Below, one piece after another: positions 15,248 to 24,238 of a stretch of 64,000 nt of DNA. The notes under the pieces were generated by a model. That model made no database searches, was not told the DNA's origin, and saw only the letters and a list, made by a program, of their open reading frames with translations. The position numbers were made by a program, and so were the translations under genes. Location: the NCBI GenBank assembly GCA_900756765.1, contig CAAELE010000007.1, forward strand, positions 159,889-223,888. The letters are read 5' to 3'. Each line of letters opens with the position of its first letter. Position 1 is the first letter of the stretch. The stretch comes from an uncultured Collinsella sp. (lineage in GTDB: Bacteria > Actinomycetota > Coriobacteriia > Coriobacteriales > Coriobacteriaceae).

Positions 15248-16414
15248 TTACTCGGCGTCAGTCTCCTCGTCCTTCTTCTCGGAAGGCAGCGGGGTAACCT
15301 CGATCTCGACGCCCAGAGTCTCAGCAGCGGACTTCATGGACAGGGAGATACGACGACGGTCGAGGTCGATCTCCATGACCTTGACCTGAACCTTGTCGCC
15401 CACGTGGGTGACCTGAGAAGGCTGATCGACGTGCTTGTTGGCCATCTCGGAGATGTGCACCAGGCCCTCGATGCCCTCGCCCAGATCGACGAAAGCGCCG
15501 AACGGGACAAGCTTGGTCACAGTGCCCTCGACGATAGCGCCGACGGGATACTTCTTGACCAGTGCGCGCCACGGATCCTCGGTGGTCTGCTTGAGACCCA
15601 GGGAGATGCGCTCGCGGTTGAGATCGACGTCGAGAACCTCGACCTCGACCTCCTGGCCGACCTTGACAACCTCGGAAGGATGGTTGACGTGGTTCCAGGA
15701 GAGCTCGGAGATGTGGATGAGGCCGTCGATACCGCCGAGGTCGACGAAGGCGCCGAAGTCGACGATGGAGGAAACGGTGCCCTGGAGACGCATGCCAGAC
15801 TTGAGCTTGGACAGGATCTCGGAGCGCTCGGCCTTACGGGACTCCTCGAGCACGACGCGACGGGAGAGGACAACGTTGTTGCGGTTGCGGTCCATCTCGA
15901 TGACGCGGGCCTCGATGCGGGTGCCCATGTAGGAGGTGAGGTCCTTGACGCGACGGAGGTCGACGAGGGAAGCGGGCAGGAAGCCACGCAGGCCGATGTC
16001 GAGGATCAGGCCGCCCTTGACAACCTCGATAACCTCGCCCTCGACGTTCTCGCCGGAGTTGAACTTCTCCTCGATGCGGTTCCAAGCACGCTCGTACTCG
16101 GCACGCTTCTTGGACAGGACCAGACGACCGTCCTTGTCCTCCTTCTGGAGAACCAGAGCCTCGATGGGATCACCGAGTGCAACGATGTCTGCAGGGTTAG
16201 CGTCCTTGCGGATGGACAGCTCGCGGACCGGGATAACGCCCTCGGACTTGAATCCGATGTCAACGAGCACCTCGTCATGCTCGATCTTAACGACAGTGCC
16301 GTTAACGAGATCGCCCTCATCAAAGTCGGTAATCGTACCGTCGATGAGGTTGTTCATCTCCTCCTCGTTGACATCGTCAAGAGAGAAAATGGACGAGTTC
16401 TGAATCTCACTCAA
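15248..16414 (-). CDS. rpsA: 30S ribosomal protein S1
   Basis: 388 residues with four S1 RNA-binding repeats: about residues 30-105, 118-185, 203-272 and 290-360 (for example DGLIHISELSWNHVNHPSEV and EGLVHISEMANKHVDQPSQV). It helps mRNA bind the small ribosomal subunit. The four-domain form with an acidic tail is normal for actinobacteria and shorter than the six-domain E. coli form. The start is TTG at 16412-16414, preceded by AAAGGGG at seven bases; no ATG serves. A rare start codon on a highly expressed gene may reflect autoregulation, which is known for S1 in other bacteria. Confidence 0.95.
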   Translation of the reverse strand: MSEIQNSSIFSLDDVNEEEMNNLIDGTITDFDEGDLVNGTVVKIEHDEVLVDIGFKSEGVIPVRELSIRKDANPADIVALGDPIEALVLQKEDKDGRLVLSKKRAEYERAWNRIEEKFNSGENVEGEVIEVVKGGLILDIGLRGFLPASLVDLRRVKDLTSYMGTRIEARVIEMDRNRNNVVLSRRVVLEESRKAERSEILSKLKSGMRLQGTVSSIVDFGAFVDLGGIDGLIHISELSWNHVNHPSEVVKVGQEVEVEVLDVDLNRERISLGLKQTTEDPWRALVKKYPVGAIVEGTVTKLVPFGAFVDLGEGIEGLVHISEMANKHVDQPSQVTHVGDKVQVKVMEIDLDRRRISLSMKSAAETLGVEIEVTPLPSEKKDEETDAE

Positions 16415-16729
16415 AGGTGGACCCCTTTCGAACTACGGGGCCCCGATTGCTAGGACCTACAGAAGGGTGCGACAAGCACACAACGTTTAGGAACACTCGG
16501 GAGCCGACAGATACTAATGTGACGCTTATGCAATCACGTTCGTATAGGTTACGGGGAAATGAGTTCGATTTCAAGCGTGAACTGCGATTTTTTACTCGTG
16601 TGGAGACTTTTTCGTAATCTTATGAACACACGTCTCCGCAACTTGACGATAACCAGCCAGGCATTCGGCTTTGGGGTAAAGTATCCGGAGCCAACGATTC
16701 TAGATCGATTTTTCGAGAAAGGTGCCCGC

Positions 16730-17488
16730 GTGCTCAAAGCAGTCGTTTTCGATATGGACGAAACGCTTCTTAGCATCAACCTCAACGCGTTCATCCTTCG
16801 CTATTTTAAGGATGTCTCTTCGATGCTCGCGGATATCGGGCGCCGCAGCCGCGGTGGCACGATGGCACGCCTCGGCACCATCCTGGTCGACCTCAACGCC
16901 AATCGCCGCAGCGGCACGGACAACCGCACCAATCTTGAGTTTTACCAAGAAGAGGTCAAGCGCCGATGCGGGATTTGCCTCTCCGATCCCCTCATCTACG
17001 AGGCGTTTACCTACTACGACCGCGAAGTTCTTCCGTACAAGAATGACGAACTCATCAACGCCCATGCCATGCCGGGCGCACACGCCGCGCTCCAGGCCGT
17101 ACAGGACGCAGGGCTGCGCTGCGCGCTCTTTACCAACCCCAGCTTTCCGCAGGGGGCCATCGAGTGCCGCATGGGTTGGGGCGACCTGGCCGACGCCCCC
17201 TTTGAGCTCGTCACGCACATGGGAAACGCCACCCGCTGCAAGCCTGATGCCACCTACTATCTAGAGCAGCTTCAGGTGATGGGGCTCGAACCGCACGAGG
17301 TCCTTATGGTGGGCAACGATCCCAAACGCGACTTCCCTAGCCCCGCCTGCGGCATTCAGACTGCCTATGTAGGCCAGGGAAAACCCGGCCGAGCTACCTG
17401 GCGCGGAACCATGGAAGGCTTCGCCCGCGACTTTAACGCCGTAGTAGAAGCCTTCTACGAACACCAAGTAGCGGAAGAGTTGTCCTAA
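16730..17488 (+). CDS. HAD-family hydrolase (phosphoglycolate-phosphatase-like)
   Basis: 252 residues from GTG 16730, with AAAGG seven bases upstream. An upstream extension of the frame is AT-rich and has no family likeness. Motif I is VVFDMDETL with the nucleophile Asp. Motif II is ALFTNPS, motif III uses the Lys of CKPDATYY, and motif IV is MVGNDPKRDF. A helical cap lies between motifs I and II. It removes phosphate from an unknown small metabolite. Its TAA overlaps, by three bases in opposite orientation, the TAG of the convergent cysteine desulfidase gene. Confidence 0.87.
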   Translation: MLKAVVFDMDETLLSINLNAFILRYFKDVSSMLADIGRRSRGGTMARLGTILVDLNANRRSGTDNRTNLEFYQEEVKRRCGICLSDPLIYEAFTYYDREVLPYKNDELINAHAMPGAHAALQAVQDAGLRCALFTNPSFPQGAIECRMGWGDLADAPFELVTHMGNATRCKPDATYYLEQLQVMGLEPHEVLMVGNDPKRDFPSPACGIQTAYVGQGKPGRATWRGTMEGFARDFNAVVEAFYEHQVAEELS

Positions 17489-18804
17489 CAGACTCGAGTC
17501 TTGCCGATCATGATGTTGAGGATCTCGACGTCGGTGTCCTTCATGCCCACGCGGCCTACGTAGCCCATACTGGCGATTGTCTGCTCAACGGTATCTTGGA
17601 TCAGGCCCTCGCCGGCGCGGAAGCCGCGACCCTGCATGGCCATATCATGGCCCAGGATCGCTGCATCGACGGCAGCCGAGATCTTGGCGGCACAGCTCGC
17701 CTTGGCGCCATCGCACACGATGCCGCCAACGTTACCGAGCGTGTTCGAAACCGTCGCGCCAATCTGCTCGCGCGTGCCACCGCACAGCCAGGTAATCGCA
17801 GCACCGGCACCGCACGCAGCGCAAATAGCACCGCAAAACGCCGAGAGCGCACCAATATAGCTCTTGATATGCACGGCGATAAGATCGGACAGCATCACGG
17901 CGCGCACCAGGCGCTCGTGGTCGCAGCGCAGGTACTCGGCATACTCCATGACGGGCAGTGCGCAGGTAATGCCCTGATTGCCCGAGCCGCACACAATGGC
18001 GACCGGCAGCGCGCAACCGTTCATGCGGGCGTCGGACCCGGCGGCCGCACGGGCACGGGCACGGCAGGCGACGTCATCGGCACGAGCACCCAGCAGCGTA
18101 CGACCCACCTCGGCGCCCCAAGCGTGCGCAAGGCCCTCGGCACTGATTGCGCCATTCAGCTCAATCTGACGCTCAACGGCAGCGCGGGCGCCCTCAATGT
18201 CACCGTCCTCGATAAAGTCGATGATGGAATCAATGGACATGGGCGTGTCGGCGTTATCTGCCGCACGCTCGGCCACCACGCGCTCGGCGCAGGCGGCGCA
18301 CTCCCCCGCCGACTTGCCGCATACCGGAATACCATCGAGCGTATGGCACGTGACATTAGTGTGGTGATCGGTAATCTCGACGACCGCGGTATGGCCCCCG
18401 GCCGTCGCAGTCACCTTGATGTAGAGGTTGGGCACACCCTCGACAAGCGACACATCGCAGTAGCCGGCGTCGGCGAGGAGCTCGGCCACGCGAGCGCGGT
18501 CTTCATCGTTAACGCTCTCGAGCACCTCGAGCGCGCTCTTAGCGTCGCCGCCCACGGCACCCAGCACGGCCGCGGCTTCAATACCGTGCATACCGCCCGA
18601 GTTGGGCACGGTCACGCTCTTAACGTTCTTGATAATGTTGCCCGAGCAGGCAACATCCATATGATCGGGTTCGCAACCGAGCGTCTGGCTCGCCAGCGCC
18701 GCTGCATAGGCAACGGCAATGGGCTCGGTGCAGCCGAGTGCACAGACAAGCTCGCGGTTCAAAACATCGCAAAACGCGGCATCACGGATGGAATCGGTAG
18801 GCAT
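17485..18804 (-). CDS. cyuA: L-cysteine desulfidase (CyuA/YhaM, UPF0597 family)
   Basis: 439 residues. It breaks cysteine into pyruvate, ammonia and hydrogen sulfide using a [4Fe-4S] centre, a route of anaerobic cysteine use. Seen: ELVCALGCTEPIAVAYAAALA, the CSGNIIKNV and PNSGGMHGIEAAA motifs, and CGSGNQGITCALPVMEYA, with further cysteines in the C-terminal half that fit cluster ligands. ATG at 18802-18804 has AGGAG at six bases. It is monocistronic; the usual cyuR/cyuP partners are not adjacent. Sulfide made here could feed the sulfhydrylase encoded at 11.7 kb. Confidence 0.88.
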   Translation of the reverse strand: MPTDSIRDAAFCDVLNRELVCALGCTEPIAVAYAAALASQTLGCEPDHMDVACSGNIIKNVKSVTVPNSGGMHGIEAAAVLGAVGGDAKSALEVLESVNDEDRARVAELLADAGYCDVSLVEGVPNLYIKVTATAGGHTAVVEITDHHTNVTCHTLDGIPVCGKSAGECAACAERVVAERAADNADTPMSIDSIIDFIEDGDIEGARAAVERQIELNGAISAEGLAHAWGAEVGRTLLGARADDVACRARARAAAGSDARMNGCALPVAIVCGSGNQGITCALPVMEYAEYLRCDHERLVRAVMLSDLIAVHIKSYIGALSAFCGAICAACGAGAAITWLCGGTREQIGATVSNTLGNVGGIVCDGAKASCAAKISAAVDAAILGHDMAMQGRGFRAGEGLIQDTVEQTIASMGYVGRVGMKDTDVEILNIMIGKTRVC

Positions 18805-19074
18805 AGGTATCTCCTGCTTGCATAACGGGCTGGACTTTCAAAAAAGTTGGCTCCTTTATTTGATAACAATGCATCAAAAACCGCAACCACGGTTCCGGCG
18901 GACGGCGCTCAAGCACAAATTGGCGGCATTATTCATGAGAGGCCGGTCTTGTTGCCTGCTAAAGCGTTTGACCAAAAAACGCCCGAGCGTTTACGCAAAA
19001 GTCGCGCTATCATGCAGTCGAACGCGGTAAACACCTTTAGCATTTGCGCCGCACAGACCAGAGAGGAACCATCC

Positions 19075-19542
19075 ATGAAGATCGGTATCGGTAACGACCA
19101 CGCCGCCGTCGAGCTCAAGAACATCATTTCCGAGCACCTGAAGGAGCGCGGCTGCGAGGTCGTGAACTTTGGCACCGACACCTCCGAGAGCTTCGACTAC
19201 CCCATCGCCGGTTACAAAGTGGGCAAGGCCGTTGCCAACGGCGACGTTGACCTGGGTATCCTGATCTGCGGCACCGGCGTCGGGATCAGCCTGGCTGCCA
19301 ACAAGGTCGAGGGCGTACGCGCCGTCGTGTGCTCCGAGCCCTTCAGCGCCAAGCTCTCGCGCATGCACAACAACACCAACGTGCTCGCCTTTGGCGCCCG
19401 CGTCGTTGGCTCCGAGCTCGCCAAGATGATCGTCGACGAGTGGCTCGACGCCGAGTTTGAGGGCGGCCGTCACGAGCGTCGCGTTAACCTCCTCAACGAG
19501 ATCGACCACACGCGCGGCCTTAAGATCGTCGACGAGGCCTAA
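19075..19542 (+). CDS. rpiB: Ribose 5-phosphate isomerase B
   Basis: 155 residues from ATG 19075, with AGAGG upstream; the longer frame to 18847 is not supported. It interconverts ribose 5-phosphate and ribulose 5-phosphate. The RpiB pattern is complete: IGNDHAAVELKNII, FDYPIAGYKVGKAV, GILICGTGVGISLAANK with the catalytic Cys, and HNNTNVLAFGARVVG, ending in FEGGRHERRVNLL. A strong terminator follows. The family also includes galactose-6-phosphate and allose-6-phosphate isomerases; gene isolation favours the housekeeping role. Confidence 0.93.
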   Translation: MKIGIGNDHAAVELKNIISEHLKERGCEVVNFGTDTSESFDYPIAGYKVGKAVANGDVDLGILICGTGVGISLAANKVEGVRAVVCSEPFSAKLSRMHNNTNVLAFGARVVGSELAKMIVDEWLDAEFEGGRHERRVNLLNEIDHTRGLKIVDEA

Positions 19543-19572
19543 AGATTCACAAAGCCATACGACGCTAACGCC

Positions 19573-19612
19573 AGCCCCCGCCCGGAAGAAACATCCGGAC
19601 GGGGGCTCTTTA
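19573..19612 (+). terminator. Terminator of rpiB
   Basis: AGCCCCCG-C-CCGGA pairs with TCCGG-ACGGGGGCT around AGAAACA, followed by CTTT. It is 30 bases after the rpiB stop. Confidence 0.85.
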
Positions 19613-19645
19613 GTAGATTTGTGGGGGTTTACCAAAAGTCTACTG

Positions 19646-19684
19646 GAATAAAAAGGGCGCCGCGGATGAAGTTCCGCGGCGCCC
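19646..19684 (-). terminator. Terminator of ndk
   Basis: Minus strand: a perfect 12-base stem GGGCGCCGCGGA / TCCGCGGCGCCC with a 6-base loop, followed by TTTTTATTCC. Confidence 0.93.
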
Positions 19685-19722
19685 AAGCCACACGCTAACA
19701 GCTTTAAGGAGTCAAAGCTGGT

Positions 19723-20127
19723 TTAGCCAAAAAAGCGCTTGATCTCGATCTCGGCGTTCTCCAGGCAGTCGGAGCCGTGGATCACGTTGGCGTTGACATC
19801 GACAGCAAAGTCGCCGCGAATGGTGCCGGGGGCAGCATCAAGCGGGTTGGTGGCGCCCATAAGGGTGCGCATCTTGGAGACAGCGGAGAGGCCGGAAACG
19901 ACCATCTTGACGACCGGACCGCTCGTCATAAAGTCGCAGAGACCGCCAAAGAAGGGCTTGTCGGCCAGATGGGCGTAGTGCTCCTCGACGGTAGCGCGCT
20001 CGAGCGTGGTCATCTCCATGCGCTCGATAACAAGGCCGCTGCGCTCAATGCGAGCAACGATCTCGCCGATCTTGCGATCGCGCACGGCGTCGGGCTTAAT
20101 CATGATGAAGGTCTTCTCGATAGCCAT
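19723..20127 (-). CDS. ndk: Nucleoside diphosphate kinase
   Basis: 134 residues from ATG 20125-20127, with AAAGG seven bases upstream; a 14-codon upstream extension is unsupported. It transfers the gamma phosphate of ATP to other nucleoside diphosphates through a phospho-histidine. Seen: MAIEKTFIMIKPDAV at the start, the Kpn-loop region, and NVIHGSDCLENAEIEIKRFF with the catalytic His. Most relatives have HGSDS; here the last residue is Cys. Monocistronic, with its own terminator. Confidence 0.95.
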   Translation of the reverse strand: MAIEKTFIMIKPDAVRDRKIGEIVARIERSGLVIERMEMTTLERATVEEHYAHLADKPFFGGLCDFMTSGPVVKMVVSGLSAVSKMRTLMGATNPLDAAPGTIRGDFAVDVNANVIHGSDCLENAEIEIKRFFG

Positions 20128-20423
20128 AAGGTAGCCTTTCAAGTAGGTTCGCGCGTGCCCAAGTCCCATTCCGGCACCCGCCTGGACTGCATCGTAACAG
20201 AGTTCTAGCTGCAGTTAAACAAAAAGCCGTTTATTGAAGCGTTATTATTTATTAAAGCGCTCCATATGTGTCACTTCTGTTTCGAAGCCCGACTAGAGTA
20301 CCATCCGTCCCACTTTCAACTGCAACGAACAGAACGGGCGGTCGATTGTCGCCCGTGAACGCACCCCCTTCACAACCTGCGCAAATGTCCTACAGAAGTT
20401 CTCGACAAGCTCCTTCCTTCTCT

Positions 20424-20458
20424 ATAACAAAACGGGTGCCCACCATAGCGGGCACCCG
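20424..20458 (-). terminator. Terminator of argH
   Basis: Minus strand: CGGGTGCCC / GGGCACCCG, nine perfect pairs with an 8-base loop, followed by TTTTGTT. It begins about 46 bases after the argH stop. The rest of 20128-20420 (ndk upstream region) holds no gene or structure that I can support. Confidence 0.9.
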
Positions 20459-20504
20459 TAAAGGCAAAATATGATGAACACACCAGACAGACGCATCCAA
20501 TAAG

Positions 20505-21935
20505 CTAATTAGCTCCGTGGCCCATCTCGACGACCTTGGATAACGAGCCAAACACACCCTCATCGGCCGCGAGCTGCGCCTCGGCGCTTCCCAACTGCAC
20601 GGCAACGGCAGCAGGGGCGGTACCACCCTCGGTCGTGCGCGCGGCGACAATCGACGGGATGTCGAGTGCCTCGGTAATGTCGCGCTCAAAGAGCGGACTT
20701 GCCTCCTGAAACACCTCAAACGGCAGGTCCTCAAGATTGCAGCCGCGCTTCTCACACATCAGGACAAGATGACCCACCACGGCATGTGCCTCGCGGAACG
20801 GCAGGCCGCGCTTTGCCAGGTAATCGGCAACATCAGTGGCTGCCAAGTGGCCCACACCACACTCGCGCGCCATGGCATCCTCGTTGACGGTCCAGGTCGA
20901 AATCATTCCGGCCATAACGGACAGGCACTGCATGAGCGTGTGAGCGGTATCGAGCGCGCCCTCCTTGTCCTCCTGCAAGTCCTTGTTATAAGCGAGCGGC
21001 AGGCCCTTCATGGTCACCAGCAGCTGCACCAGGTTGCCGTACACGCGACCGCTCTTACCGCGGATAAGCTCGGCAAAGTCGGGATTCTTCTTCTGCGGCA
21101 TGATGGACGAGCCGGTGGAGTAGGAGTCTGAAAGCGTGATAAAGCCAAATTCGGAGCTCGACCACAGCACGATCTCCTCGGAAAGACGCGACAGGTGCAT
21201 CGCCATGACGGATCCGGCGTAATGCAGATCGAGCAGGAAATCACGGTCGGAAACCGCATCGAGCGAGTTGGGAATCACGCCCGCAAAGCCAAGTTCGGCA
21301 GCCGTCATCTGGCGATCGAGCGGATAGCTCGTACCGGCAAGCGCGGCAGCACCCAGCGGGCAGTTGTCGGCGGCATCAAAGGCGGCCTTCAGGCGCGTAA
21401 AGTCGCGCGCGAACATCCAGGAATACGCCAGCAGATGATGCGAGAGCAGCACGGGCTGAGCGTGCTGCATATGCGTGTAGCCCGGAAGAATCACCTTGTC
21501 GTACTTCTTGGCCGCATCCACCAGCACATGGCGCAGCTCAAGATTGGCCTCCATGAGCTCCTTGGCCAGCGCCTTGACGCCCAGGCGCGTATCGGTCGCC
21601 ACCTGGTCGTTGCGCGAACGCCCAGTATGCAAGCGTTTGCCAGCCTCGCCGATACGACGCGTCAGCTCGCTTTCGATGGACATATGAATGTCCTCGTCGT
21701 TGATATCAAAGGTGAAGTTGCCGGCATCGATATCCTGTTCGATTCCGGTCAGGCCCTCGGCAATCGCCTGCTCGTCCTCGGCGCTGATAATGCCCTGGGC
21801 CGCCAGCATCTTGGCATGTGCCTTAGATCCGGCGATATCCTGCTTATAGAGATGTTTGTCAACCGGCAACGACGCGCCAAACTCCTGCGTGACCTCGGCC
21901 ACGCCTGCCTCAAAACGACCGCCCCAAAGAGCCAT
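20505..21935 (-). CDS. argH: Argininosuccinate lyase
   Basis: 476 residues from ATG 21933-21935, preceded by GGGG at eight bases. Last step of arginine synthesis: argininosuccinate to arginine and fumarate. It starts MALWGGRFEAGV, has HTGRSRNDQVATDTRL and YTHMQHAQPV, and carries the family signature SSIMPQKKNPDFAELIRGK with the catalytic Ser. A C-terminal helical domain (VVGHLVLMCEKRGCNLEDL) completes it. argG is encoded 230 bases upstream of argH on the same strand, separated by a hairpin and a short ORF, so partial co-transcription is likely. Confidence 0.95.
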   Translation of the reverse strand: MALWGGRFEAGVAEVTQEFGASLPVDKHLYKQDIAGSKAHAKMLAAQGIISAEDEQAIAEGLTGIEQDIDAGNFTFDINDEDIHMSIESELTRRIGEAGKRLHTGRSRNDQVATDTRLGVKALAKELMEANLELRHVLVDAAKKYDKVILPGYTHMQHAQPVLLSHHLLAYSWMFARDFTRLKAAFDAADNCPLGAAALAGTSYPLDRQMTAAELGFAGVIPNSLDAVSDRDFLLDLHYAGSVMAMHLSRLSEEIVLWSSSEFGFITLSDSYSTGSSIMPQKKNPDFAELIRGKSGRVYGNLVQLLVTMKGLPLAYNKDLQEDKEGALDTAHTLMQCLSVMAGMISTWTVNEDAMARECGVGHLAATDVADYLAKRGLPFREAHAVVGHLVLMCEKRGCNLEDLPFEVFQEASPLFERDITEALDIPSIVAARTTEGGTAPAAVAVQLGSAEAQLAADEGVFGSLSKVVEMGHGAN

Positions 21936-22053
21936 GGAACCGTCCCCTTTCATCAAATCCCAAAACAAGCGCCCAAAGCAATGCGCCCTGTCGCTAAAGC
22001 GATTTCTCAACCGCTAGTTTTGTATATTCCCCACCATGTGCGAGGCCATATAG

Positions 22054-22224
22054 CTAATTTGCAAAGAAGTGACGCGCCATGCACTTGGCGCCCAACGTCT
22101 CCCTCCGAATGTTGCCCTGCGAACCATCGATCCAGGCCTTTAGGCTCATAGGAACGTCCTCGACCTTTGCAGCATCGAACTCGGGCGCGAGGGCAAGTAA
22201 AGCATGCGCGATAGCATTGAACAT
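22054..22224 (-). CDS. Small hypothetical protein between argG and argH
   Basis: 56 residues from ATG 22222-22224, with GGGGAG eight bases upstream (MFNAIAHALLALAPEFD...). The sequence is mixed hydrophobic then basic, ending KCMARHFFAN; it has no motif I recognise. It lies in the 520-base gap between the two arginine genes, on their strand and downstream of a strong hairpin. A TTGACG-type -35 lies upstream, but the -10 is unclear. It may be a real small protein or a leader ORF for argH; nothing in it suggests arginine-codon attenuation. Confidence 0.45.
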   Translation of the reverse strand: MFNAIAHALLALAPEFDAAKVEDVPMSLKAWIDGSQGNIRRETLGAKCMARHFFAN

Positions 22225-22274
22225 AATGGATACTCCCCATATATATAGGCGCAGGGCCGTCAAATTGATAGGAG

Positions 22275-22304
22275 GAGCCCCGCCGGACAACCCCGGCGGG
22301 GCTC
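22275..22304 (-). terminator. Strong hairpin downstream of argG
   Basis: GAGCCCCGCCGG pairs perfectly with CCGGCGGGGCTC around a 6-base loop. There is no T-run on either side (the minus side reads CTCCTATC), so it may be a partial terminator or an RNA-stability element between argG and the downstream genes. Confidence 0.5.
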
Positions 22305-22457
22305 GGACTCAGCCGCAGACGCGGCATCATATATGCGGGCGGAACGTAGGGGCCACCGATGTTAAGAAGTGTCAGCAAGCATAACGAAAGGTAGGGACCC
22401 CATGCGCCCGTTATGTATCACGCGGATGGGCCGCGCGGATACCAAAGGAAGGAGGCG

Positions 22458-23684
22458 CTAGGCCTGGGCGGCAGCAGAGCTGGGGCCCTGGACCTTAGCC
22501 CACGTCTTGAGCGACAGCGTATCGATCTCGATAAAGCCGGCGCTGGCCTTCTCGTCAAACGTAGTGTCGCGGTCGTAGGTAGCCAGACCGTAGTCATACA
22601 GGCTAAACGGGCTCTTGCGGCCGACGACATGGCAGTTGCCCTTAAAGAACTTCAGACGGACGGTGCCGGTCACGAACTTCTGGGTGTCGGCCATAAAGGC
22701 ATCGAGCGCGTTTTTGAGCGGGCTGTACCACTGGCCGTTGTACACGGCGGTGGCCCAATCCTGCTCGAGCTTAATCTTGGTCTTGAGCAGGTCGCCCTCG
22801 ACGCAGATGTCCTCGAGCGCCTTGTGGGCGGTGATGAGCGTCAGGGCGCCAGGAACCTCGTAGCACTCGCGACTCTTGAGGCCCACCAGACGATCCTCGA
22901 CCAGGTCGAGACGGCCAAAGCCGTTGTCACCCGAAATCTTGTTGAGGGCGATGACGATCTCGGAGAGTTTCATCTTCTTGCCATCGACGGCGACGGGCTT
23001 GCCCGCCTCAAACTCAATCTCGGTGCAGGTCGGGGTGTCCGGCGTGTCCTCGGGGTTCTTGGTCATAACCCAGGCGTCGTCGAGCGGCTCGTTCCAGGGA
23101 TCCTCCAGGTGACCGCACTCGATGGCGCGACCCCACAGGTTGTCGTCGATGGAATAGGGGTTGTCGTTGGCGCCCTCGGGAACCGGCACGTTGTGGGCGT
23201 GAGCATAGGCAACCTCATCGGGACGGCACTTCAGATCCCACTCGCGAACCGGGGCGATAACCTTAAGCTCGGGGTCGAGGGCCTTGACGGCAGCCTCAAA
23301 ACGAACCTGGTCGTTACCCTTGCCGGTGCAGCCGTGGGCGACGTAGGTCGCGCCAAACTCGTGAGCGACCTCGACAAGCTTCTTGGCGAGCAGCGGGCGA
23401 GACAGCGCGGAGAGCAGCGGGTACTTGTTCTCGTACATGGAGTTTGCGGCGATGGCCTTAGTCAGGAACTCATCGGAGAACTCGTCGCGCAGGTCGAGCA
23501 CCTGGCAATCGAGAACGCCCAGGTCAAGCGCCTTCTGCTTCTTGGCATCCAAGCCGGTCTCCTCCTGGCCCACGTTGCCGCAGACGCAAACGACATCGAG
23601 ATTCTTCTCGTCCTGGAGCCACTTGACACATACGGATGTATCAAGACCACCGGAATATGCGAGAACGACTTTTTCCTTGCTCAT
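22458..23684 (-). CDS. argG: Argininosuccinate synthase
   Basis: 408 residues from ATG 23682-23684, with AAAGGA seven bases upstream. It joins citrulline and aspartate using ATP. The N-terminal P-loop-like motif is VLAYSGGLDTSVCVKWL. YVAHGCTGKGNDQVRFE and SPFSLYDYGLATYDRD are typical. It precedes argH on the same strand. argB, argC, argD, argF and argJ are not nearby. The divergent upstream region of about 550 bases is unusually AT-rich. Confidence 0.95.
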   Translation of the reverse strand: MSKEKVVLAYSGGLDTSVCVKWLQDEKNLDVVCVCGNVGQEETGLDAKKQKALDLGVLDCQVLDLRDEFSDEFLTKAIAANSMYENKYPLLSALSRPLLAKKLVEVAHEFGATYVAHGCTGKGNDQVRFEAAVKALDPELKVIAPVREWDLKCRPDEVAYAHAHNVPVPEGANDNPYSIDDNLWGRAIECGHLEDPWNEPLDDAWVMTKNPEDTPDTPTCTEIEFEAGKPVAVDGKKMKLSEIVIALNKISGDNGFGRLDLVEDRLVGLKSRECYEVPGALTLITAHKALEDICVEGDLLKTKIKLEQDWATAVYNGQWYSPLKNALDAFMADTQKFVTGTVRLKFFKGNCHVVGRKSPFSLYDYGLATYDRDTTFDEKASAGFIEIDTLSLKTWAKVQGPSSAAAQA

Positions 23685-24238
23685 GGCTGTTTCCTTTCGC
23701 CCTTGGTAGCTAGTTAGAACATCGGTCAGTTGCAAGTCATTTCGAGGTCAAAAAACCGTGCAATATCAGGTTAAATAGCAAAAAGCAGCACAGCATGCTC
23801 TAGAAACATGCGTTTATATCGTGCTAAAACCCAACGACCTCAAAATGACTCTGTTGGGGCATTTCACCCCATACGAACAGAGACGATTGTTATCGTCGTC
23901 GGGAAATTGCGCGCTGGCGTCGGATGGCATTATCTGCAGTGGTGATGATCTTTACGAACTGCATCTGCCTCTCCTTTCACCTATCGCCGGGCGCAATTCT
24001 AATATCGTAAACGGTACCTTTTCTTCGGTAAGCGGTTGTATTTCCGTCTCCGTTTTCGATGGTCGCTATATTACGCTAAAGTGCCCGCAGCACAAGCGAC
24101 AAATTCAAATTTCTGAAAAGTTTTTTCATTACTTTGTGAAGCGTGGTGCAAATACGCTCCGTTCCTGCGACAATACGCTCAGTTACTGGTTGATGGTTAT
24201 AACGTCTGAAACAATTTCGAAACGAAAGGCGCGCTTTT
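23685..24238. other. AT-rich divergent region between argG and a HAD gene, with an unexplained 152-codon frame
   Basis: This stretch is clearly less GC-rich than the rest. A plus-strand frame stays open from a GTG at 23821 through 24279, overlapping the start of the next gene. Its product (MLKPNDLKMTLLGHFTPYEQ...) resembles no family I know, and neither the GTG nor the ATG at 23845 has a ribosome binding site. It must also hold the promoters of both flanking genes. I do not call it a gene with confidence. Confidence 0.35.

Noticed and set aside
17596..18825. A 409-codon plus-strand frame opposite the cysteine desulfidase gene
   Set aside because: Shadow frame; the minus strand shows the full desulfidase pattern.
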